Positions 58,669 to 64,000 of a DNA stretch of 64,000 nt are shown piece after piece. Origin of the DNA: Bathymodiolus japonicus methanotrophic gill symbiont (GTDB taxonomy: Bacteria > Pseudomonadota > Gammaproteobacteria > Methylococcales > Methylomonadaceae); NCBI RefSeq assembly GCF_019721995.1, contig NZ_BLYC01000014.1, positions 1-64,000 of the forward strand. Reading direction: 5' to 3'. Under the pieces are notes generated by a model, which worked only from the letters and a program-made list of their open reading frames with translations, did no database searches and had not been told where the DNA came from. The position numbers and the translations under genes are program-made. Each line of letters starts with the position of its first letter. Within the stretch, counting starts at the first letter, position 1.

Positions 58669-59269
58669 AATCTGCTTGATAAAATGCGCTCTTCTCTTAA
58701 ATCGTGTGACCTGATCCATTTGCATACCGGTGACGTTGGGATGACTGATCAGTAATTGCGCCATGGTCGGCTTGCCATTTTGTATATCCTTATCCAGTCT
58801 GAATTTCATTTTACCCAGGCGTTGCATGGCGGCATCATAATCTGCGCCTATCGGTGCAGAGCAACCGCCACTGGCTTTGACAAATTTTTTCACCATATAC
58901 AAATCACCGTTATTCATTTGGGCAATCGCTCGTATGTAACTATAGGTGTTGACCCTTACGCGCATAGCAATATCAGCCTTGCCGCTCTCAGGCGTAAATT
59001 CAAATTCGCCAATTAAAGGCACCGGGTTTTTATCAATCAGTAATATAATTCGCTTAATATATTTTTCTTTAGTCTGGGGTAGGCTTGCTGTCACCTTCCC
59101 TGATTTTCAGCGTAAGCTGGATAATATCATTCCCTTTTTTTATCGTTTTCCCAGCAAAGAACTGCGGTTTTAACACCTGATTCCAGGTCTTTTCATCCTT
59201 TGCAGCAAAACACAGACCTGGCAAGGCAAAAGCAATAAGTAGCAACAAACAATTTTTTGATCTTTTCAT
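58669..59269 (-). pseudogene. N-terminal part of SoxYZ-like carrier gene, with internal scar
   Basis: Signal peptide MKRSKNCLLLLIAFALPGLCFA, then TWNQVLKPQFFAGKTIKKGND, IIQLT. An 18-bp scar (ACGCTGAAAATCAGGGAA, 59095-59112) replaces the segment normally between this and the SLPQTKEKYIKRIILLIDKN block, and the frame shifts. The SoxY domain continues with FVKASGGCSAP (a Gly-Gly-Cys) and HPNVTGMQMDQVT to HFIKQI, where the A element enters. The family carries intermediates for PQQ-dehydrogenase-linked systems; here it is dead. Confidence 0.88.
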
Positions 59270-59288
59270 AAAACACCTATATAAGAAT

Positions 59289-59936
59289 TTAGTGATTGAT
59301 TACGCCAGACAATAACGCAATATGAGTGAGTTCTGCAACTGTTTCCACATTTAATTTTTTCTTAATCTGGGTACTGTAATTAGCGATAGTTTTATAACTT
59401 AAACACAGCTCTTGCGAAATCTTATGTGCTGTTTTTCCTTTGGCTAATAATAAAAATACATCGAACTCCCTGCTAGACAAGGTATCGATTATTGTTTGAT
59501 GGTCGATAGGCAATGCCTTATTCTCCTGCATTTCAGCCTGAGTTAAGCCTTCTTCCATATAAGATTTGCCGCTAATAATATGCTGTATGGCATCAATTAA
59601 TATATCAGCTGCACTGTTTTTACTAATAAAGCCTTTTGCCCCAGCCTTGATCGCCTGATTAATAAAGACCTGCTCATTATGTACGCTGAATACCAGAATC
59701 TTCGCCTGATAATCGCGTGCGCATATACGCCGGATAGCCTCTAGCCCACCGATTCCAGGCATGGAAATATCCATCACCATTATGTCAGGTTGCAGATCTT
59801 TATATAGCTGCATGGCTTCCTCGCCACGCTCGGCTTCAGCTATCACTTCGACCTGATCATTAGTTGCCAGTAACATTCTGAACCCTGCCCGCACTACGGC
59901 ATGGTCATCGACCAGTATTATTTTAATTTTCTTCAT
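59289..59936 (-). CDS. NarL/LuxR-family response regulator
   Basis: A 215-residue regulator. The receiver domain has IILVDDHAVVRAGF and the phospho-acceptor Asp in DIMVMDISMPGIGG (about residue 55) with FSVHN and Lys in GAKGFISKNS. The C-terminal LuxR HTH is LSSREFDVFLLLAKGKTA...SYKTIANYSTQIKKKL. Start ATG 59936 overlaps the stop of the kinase gene (CTATGA), so the pair is translationally coupled. It probably controls the neighbouring quinoprotein genes. Confidence 0.94.
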   Translation of the reverse strand: MKKIKIILVDDHAVVRAGFRMLLATNDQVEVIAEAERGEEAMQLYKDLQPDIMVMDISMPGIGGLEAIRRICARDYQAKILVFSVHNEQVFINQAIKAGAKGFISKNSAADILIDAIQHIISGKSYMEEGLTQAEMQENKALPIDHQTIIDTLSSREFDVFLLLAKGKTAHKISQELCLSYKTIANYSTQIKKKLNVETVAELTHIALLSGVINH

Positions 59937-61279
59937 AGCGGTATCTTCGCCATAATAGTCATTCCCTGCTGTTCGCATGAGCTAATATTAAGTTCCCCGC
60001 CTAGCGTCGTTATTCTCTCGCGCATACCGCGCAACCCAAATCCCGAATTTACTTTATCCATATCACATCCCTGACCATCATCTTTGACCATTAAAAAAAC
60101 GGTATTGTTGTTGATGTTTAACTCGACTTGCACATGCCGCGCTACCGCATGGCGTACGATATTTGTCAGACATTCCTGGATCACTCGAAACAGGTGGATG
60201 GTCACTTCGGGCGGCAGAGCATCTACGCTGTCAGAGCATTCTACTGATACACTTAAATCCGGGTGTCTGCCCTGCCATTGTTTCAGCATATTATCCAGTG
60301 CTGCTTTTAAGCCCAGCTCGGTTAATATCAAAGGATGCAACTGATACATCATAGTACGTACCACCTGGATTAAATGGTCGCAGATCTCGGTAATCGTCTG
60401 GGTGATTTTCTGGGTATCGGATTTGGGGTGCCGTGCGGTCACCGCCATGACTTTAATCGCTGTCAGGGATTGGCCCAGTTCATCATGCAGTTCCTGCGCA
60501 AGTAGCTGGCGCTCTTTTTCCTGAATATTTAACAGGTGTTTTGTTAGCGCGCTATTTTCCTGCTGTGCAAACCTTAATTCAGCGGTCATATGATTGATAG
60601 CATTGGCTATGCTGGCATATTCCTGGGTATTAAACGCAGGTAATTGCTGCTGATAATTACCTGTCTCGATAGCTTTTAAGCCGGCAACAATCTGCTCGAT
60701 AGATTTAAGCGAGCGATTAAATGCCAGATTGACGGTAATAAATGCTAGCAAGGTAAATAATAATAAAGAAATAAAAAACAAGATGGTTTCTTGCCAGGCT
60801 TCGGTAATTTCATCCATTGGGTTCGCCTGGATCATCAGGATAATCTGCTGATCATCTGCGCTGATAACTGGATACTCAGTGGGCGGGTAGGACTTGCCGA
60901 CTAGATTGATAAACCAGCTGGGCGGCGTTCCCTGTTGCTCATCTGGGTAATTTTCCTTGAGCAGGCTAATCACCTTGCCCGAAGATTTCTTTAATTGGAT
61001 ATTTAAGTGGCGTATTGAGTTGAGCGCATTAAGTGAATTCAATTGCATAATCCAGGCACGGTTATTCAGGCTTAATGCAGTATTATTTTCATAGCTCAAT
61101 TCGATCAACTGAACAGCTAACTTAACAGAAGAGGCAACTTCTGTCTCGATAGCATTGCGCGCATGCCAGATAGAAATCGACCCGCCTAGTAGCAGAATAA
61201 ATAAAGCAGAAAAAAAAATCCGTAGATTTATCTGATAACGCAGGCTCTTGCTAATATTTTGCCGCTTTAGTCTTCCCAT
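59933..61279 (-). CDS. NarX-type sensor histidine kinase
   Basis: A 448-residue membrane kinase. Helices at about residues 16-36 and 165-187 bracket a periplasmic sensor region; a HAMP-like linker (KSIEQIVAGLKAIETGNYQQ) leads to a HisKA_3 domain with the phospho-His in LLAQELHDELGQSLTAIK and a GHKL ATPase (VIQECLTNIVRHA, DGQGCDMDK, GFGLRGMRERI). Intact. It overlaps the metallohydrolase gene by 13 bp and the regulator by 4 bp, so the three are one operon. Confidence 0.94.
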   Translation of the reverse strand: MGRLKRQNISKSLRYQINLRIFFSALFILLLGGSISIWHARNAIETEVASSVKLAVQLIELSYENNTALSLNNRAWIMQLNSLNALNSIRHLNIQLKKSSGKVISLLKENYPDEQQGTPPSWFINLVGKSYPPTEYPVISADDQQIILMIQANPMDEITEAWQETILFFISLLLFTLLAFITVNLAFNRSLKSIEQIVAGLKAIETGNYQQQLPAFNTQEYASIANAINHMTAELRFAQQENSALTKHLLNIQEKERQLLAQELHDELGQSLTAIKVMAVTARHPKSDTQKITQTITEICDHLIQVVRTMMYQLHPLILTELGLKAALDNMLKQWQGRHPDLSVSVECSDSVDALPPEVTIHLFRVIQECLTNIVRHAVARHVQVELNINNNTVFLMVKDDGQGCDMDKVNSGFGLRGMRERITTLGGELNISSCEQQGMTIMAKIPL

Positions 61280-62217
61280 TCGAGCTCAGCATAAGCGCTA
61301 CTCAGATTTTTCTTATGAAAGTCATTGAATAATTGCCACTGCTGTTTATCCGGGTAACTAACTGTCTGCAAAACCTCTTCCAGAAAAACGCCTTGCTGGA
61401 TTTTGCTGCGCACAACTTTTTGCAGATATTGCAAATAGTGTTTTTCTGCCTGTATACCCTCCGGCCAGTCACGCACGATGGGGCCATGCCCTGGAATTAC
61501 CACATCAAACTGGCGGTGCTCCAGTTTGTTTAGTTCAGCAAGCCAGCCCAGCAAACTGCCATCTAATACCGGCAAGTGGCCGATAAATAATAAATCTGAT
61601 AACCAGATTGTATTGGTTTTTTTATCTAGTACACTTAAATCATTGTCAGTATGCGCGGTTAATACCAGCTTACGTCCGCCTAAATCTAGAGTTAAGCTAT
61701 TAGCGACTGTAAGAGTCGGGATAACGATATCGTGCCTGTTCAATTTGACGCCAATCTGCTCTTGAGAGCGCGCAATATAAAAAGCCCCCCGTTCAGCCAT
61801 TGCCCTGGCAAGTTTTTTATGCCCGACAAATTTTATATTGGCTATCTGTTTAAAGGCACTATTACCAAAGATATGGTCAGGGTGAACATGGGTATTAATA
61901 ACATAGCAAATCGGCACTGAGGTGACTTTCTTTATGCTGTGTTTTAATTGCTTACCTTGTGCAGGCGAGCCGCCACTATCAATCACGGCAACACAGGTTT
62001 TACCAACGATAAAACCTATATTGGCGATGGCGTCATGATTATGTACATTGGGGAGTTCTATAAGCCCTTGATGCACATAGATGCCTTGCGTAACCTGTTT
62101 AATATTAAACACGGCCCATGCAGGACTTACCGCTAATGACAATATAATCAGTAATACAACAGACACGCACTTACTCCAGAAATAGTGAATCAACTTAGGG
62201 TGTTTTCTTGCATACAT
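61267..62217 (-). CDS. Quinoprotein relay-type zinc metallohydrolase (SoxH-like MBL fold)
   Basis: A 316-residue exported metallo-beta-lactamase-fold protein. A signal anchor (VSVVLLIILSLAVSPAWA) follows a basic N-terminus. Zinc motif VINTHVHPDHIFGN (HxHxDH), a further Asp in SGGSPAQG region and His in VIPGHGPIV. The pattern and its neighbours (SoxYZ-like carrier, beta-propeller, kinase) fit the quinoprotein relay system metallohydrolases of methylotrophs. It appears intact though its partners are broken. Confidence 0.85.
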   Translation of the reverse strand: MYARKHPKLIHYFWSKCVSVVLLIILSLAVSPAWAVFNIKQVTQGIYVHQGLIELPNVHNHDAIANIGFIVGKTCVAVIDSGGSPAQGKQLKHSIKKVTSVPICYVINTHVHPDHIFGNSAFKQIANIKFVGHKKLARAMAERGAFYIARSQEQIGVKLNRHDIVIPTLTVANSLTLDLGGRKLVLTAHTDNDLSVLDKKTNTIWLSDLLFIGHLPVLDGSLLGWLAELNKLEHRQFDVVIPGHGPIVRDWPEGIQAEKHYLQYLQKVVRSKIQQGVFLEEVLQTVSYPDKQQWQLFNDFHKKNLSSAYAELEWED

Positions 62218-62843
62218 AATTTTAGAAAAGCTTTGGTTGCACGAGATTGCAAGGCAGGCTTTGGCGCAATAATATTTAATTGCCAGGTAAGTCCCTGTTG
62301 CGATCCTATTCTGCGTGACACAAGTCCCCTGGTTTCATTTTTTAACGCAAGCGATGATGAAAAACCGATGCCTAACCCGGCTCTGACCGACTCTTTTACA
62401 GCAGAAACGCCGGTTACTTCGATATTAACCGGAGCATTTATGCCTGCAGCAGCCAGAGCCGCTTCAACGACCTGTCGGCCACCTGAGCTTTGCTCCCGCC
62501 AGATAACCTGATGCTGGGTAAATACGTCCAGCGGAACAAATTCATTATATTGCATGGTAAGCTCATGATTTTCAGGTATTACCAGTACGATTTCATCTTG
62601 CTGCCAGGGAATAAACTGATAATTACTGGGAAGTTCAACGCCTTGTAACGAGCCTTCAATAAAACCCAGGTCCAGACTATACAAATCATCTAACGTCCAA
62701 GCTGTATCCAGGGTTTTCATAAACACCTGGACACCCTCATGATTTTTCTGTAATTCAACAACAAATTTAGGCAAATAATAACTAGCAATGGTCATGGTAG
62801 CGCTGATATGCAGAACCCCGGTACTTATTTTTTGCAAGCTACG
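62190..62843 (-). pseudogene. LysR-type regulator, effector domain only
   Basis: 215 residues, KISTGVLHISATMTIASYYLP to KAFLKLCMQENTLS, cover the substrate-binding domain (VLVIPENHELT, VSAVKESVRAGLGIGF). The N-terminal DNA-binding helix-turn-helix is missing; the IS4 left end lies at 62844. It overlaps the metallohydrolase gene by 28 bp on the same strand and was likely the first gene of that operon. Confidence 0.88.
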
Positions 62844-63680
62844 TCATCAGTGTTCCCATTGAAAGAAGAAGTACCTAAACAAAGCAGCCTATAACCTACC
62901 TGAAGGTAGCACCACTCGAATATTTCCATCTTTTTGATTTTAATCACTTATCACAGCAAATAGACACTCTGTAGGCACCGTAAAAAAACAACAAATAATT
63001 TCAAATAAAGCTTGCAATTGCCGAAAAAATTTTTCTAAAAATTTCCGTTTTAATCACCTCATAAACGGATATCACCCATGCTTAAAGACCTACCACTCTC
63101 TGAACATATTCACCAACACTGCAATGAAAGTATGGAACGTGCCCTGTTAGCAGAGCGTCATCCTTTGTGGGCTCGTTCATGCCCAGAGTTGAAGGATATC
63201 GACTTTATTCGCCTTGGGTTATTACGCTGTATCAGTGTAGTCGATAGTGGTCGCCATTTCCCCCAAACCAATGAACAGATTTATGGCCAGCTGCTTCCCC
63301 ACTCAACGTATTTTAAATCACTGAAGTCGCATAGACGAACAAGTATGCTTGAGGCATTTGAACAGCAGAGCTATCATCTTCACGCTGAAACACTGCTATC
63401 GCAAGGCATTGATTATCTTAAAGCATTACCGGAACTTGACGAATACACCATAGAAGCAGCGGATGGACATTTTATTGATCATGCCTGCCATACTGAAAAA
63501 AACAGCAAGGGGAAAGTTTATGCGGCCGGGGGGATTTACGCGTTGAATCTCAGAAGTGGGTTGCTCAGATTTCTTTGTCTGGTGACAAACGGAACTCAGA
63601 GACATCAAGAAATACCTGTGTTACGAGATCATATTGAAAAGCAAAACAAGGGAAATAACAGCTCTCAGAAACATCTCTAT
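62844..63680 (+). pseudogene. IS4 copy, 5' portion with intact left end
   Basis: The left end TCATCAGTGTTCCCATTG (62844) is complete and the transposase starts natively at 63078 (MLKDLPLSEHIHQHC). It runs to SSQKHLY and is cut at 63680 by unrelated sequence. The catalytic half is absent. This copy supplies the best reference for the IS left end and promoter region. Confidence 0.92.
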
Positions 63681-64000
63681 AGACTTTCAGAAAATTAATT
63701 TCCGAACAAACAAAAACGACAGAGGGGAAACTGGCTTATAATTTTCGTCCCAACACTAACGGAAACAGTCAAAAATGGTATCCCTCACTTTTTCAAAGTC
63801 AATTGTAGACCGACTAAAAAAAATATGGCGACAGCTCTCAAGCTAAGTAATATTTGTTTATATCGATTAACTCAAGCTCTACTCTGGTTCAGTGAATGCA
63901 TGGGAATCAAAGAAATAGCACGCCTAATGTGAGTCTGTGAAAAAACCATTATAAATTGGCTGAAAACATTCATGCATAAAGGTGTCGGTTGGTTAATAGG
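63681..64000 (+). pseudogene. N-terminal fragment of an unidentified transposase
   Basis: From ATG 63824 the frame reads MATALKLSNICLYRLTQALL then WFSECMGIKEIARLM, a stop, then VCEKTIINWLKTFMHKGVGW to the window end. The helix-turn-helix-like GIKEIARLMxVCEKTIINWL is typical of the start of IS transposases. The in-frame TGA suggests decay. The family cannot be fixed because the window ends. Confidence 0.5.

Overview
The window looks like chromosome from a low-GC gammaproteobacterium with a decaying, heavily invaded genome. Housekeeping blocks (secG-tpiA-glmM-ftsH-rlmE, carAB, ileS-lspA, nadC, ampD, pyrF, amiC) are gammaproteobacterial in order and sequence. A zinc metallohydrolase / sensor kinase / regulator / SoxYZ-like carrier / beta-propeller cluster and an exosortase-associated TIGR04073-type gene point to a PQQ-using methylotroph, perhaps Methylococcales-like; that placement is inference.

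Layout. 1-6297: two identical 2.26-kb inverted arms (IS4 transposase plus a COG3650-like gene fragment) around a 1.8-kb centre holding a broken IS30 transposase and a stray internal piece of tpiA. 6050-12797: a P4-type integrative island at tRNA-Leu(GAG), with an ATPase/STAS-like regulator, an intact IS50/Tn5-like IS, a two-helix membrane protein, an ImmA/IrrE peptidase, an Ogr-type zinc finger and the integrase. 12797-33466: mostly intact core genes on the minus strand. 33467-53225: wreckage with islands of good genes (sbcC, pyrF, amiC), including a relic type I-F CRISPR locus and a 3.7-kb IS66 element that splits an IS4 copy. 53225-62850: a quinoprotein relay cluster whose carrier gene is split by 4.4 kb of nested insertions. 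62844-64000: more IS debris.

The main discovery is a superfamily of short structured elements (called A to E here; about 27 copies, unit lengths 280, 260, 295, 283/291 and 301 bp). They have no coding capacity of their own, no terminal inverted repeats and no target duplication. They insert to the exact base: in 14 cases excising one in silico restores an ORF or an uninterrupted repeat copy. All end in (C/A)AGCG, and in 26 of 26 right ends the fourth flanking host base is G. The right-end hairpin is conserved as a pairing, not as a sequence (GGACTA-stem-loop-CAGCG). They nest in one another and mark many deletion or rearrangement joints, including one between cas6f and its CRISPR repeat.

Other mobile parts are a 327-bp TTAA-flanked MITE (two copies), a 152-bp MITE and its parent IS, which together form a 4.1-kb composite transposon carrying an ABC exporter gene, a 205-bp MITE with 8-bp duplication, and a 303-bp IS66-type MITE. 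Gene identities come from reading motifs; no database search was possible.
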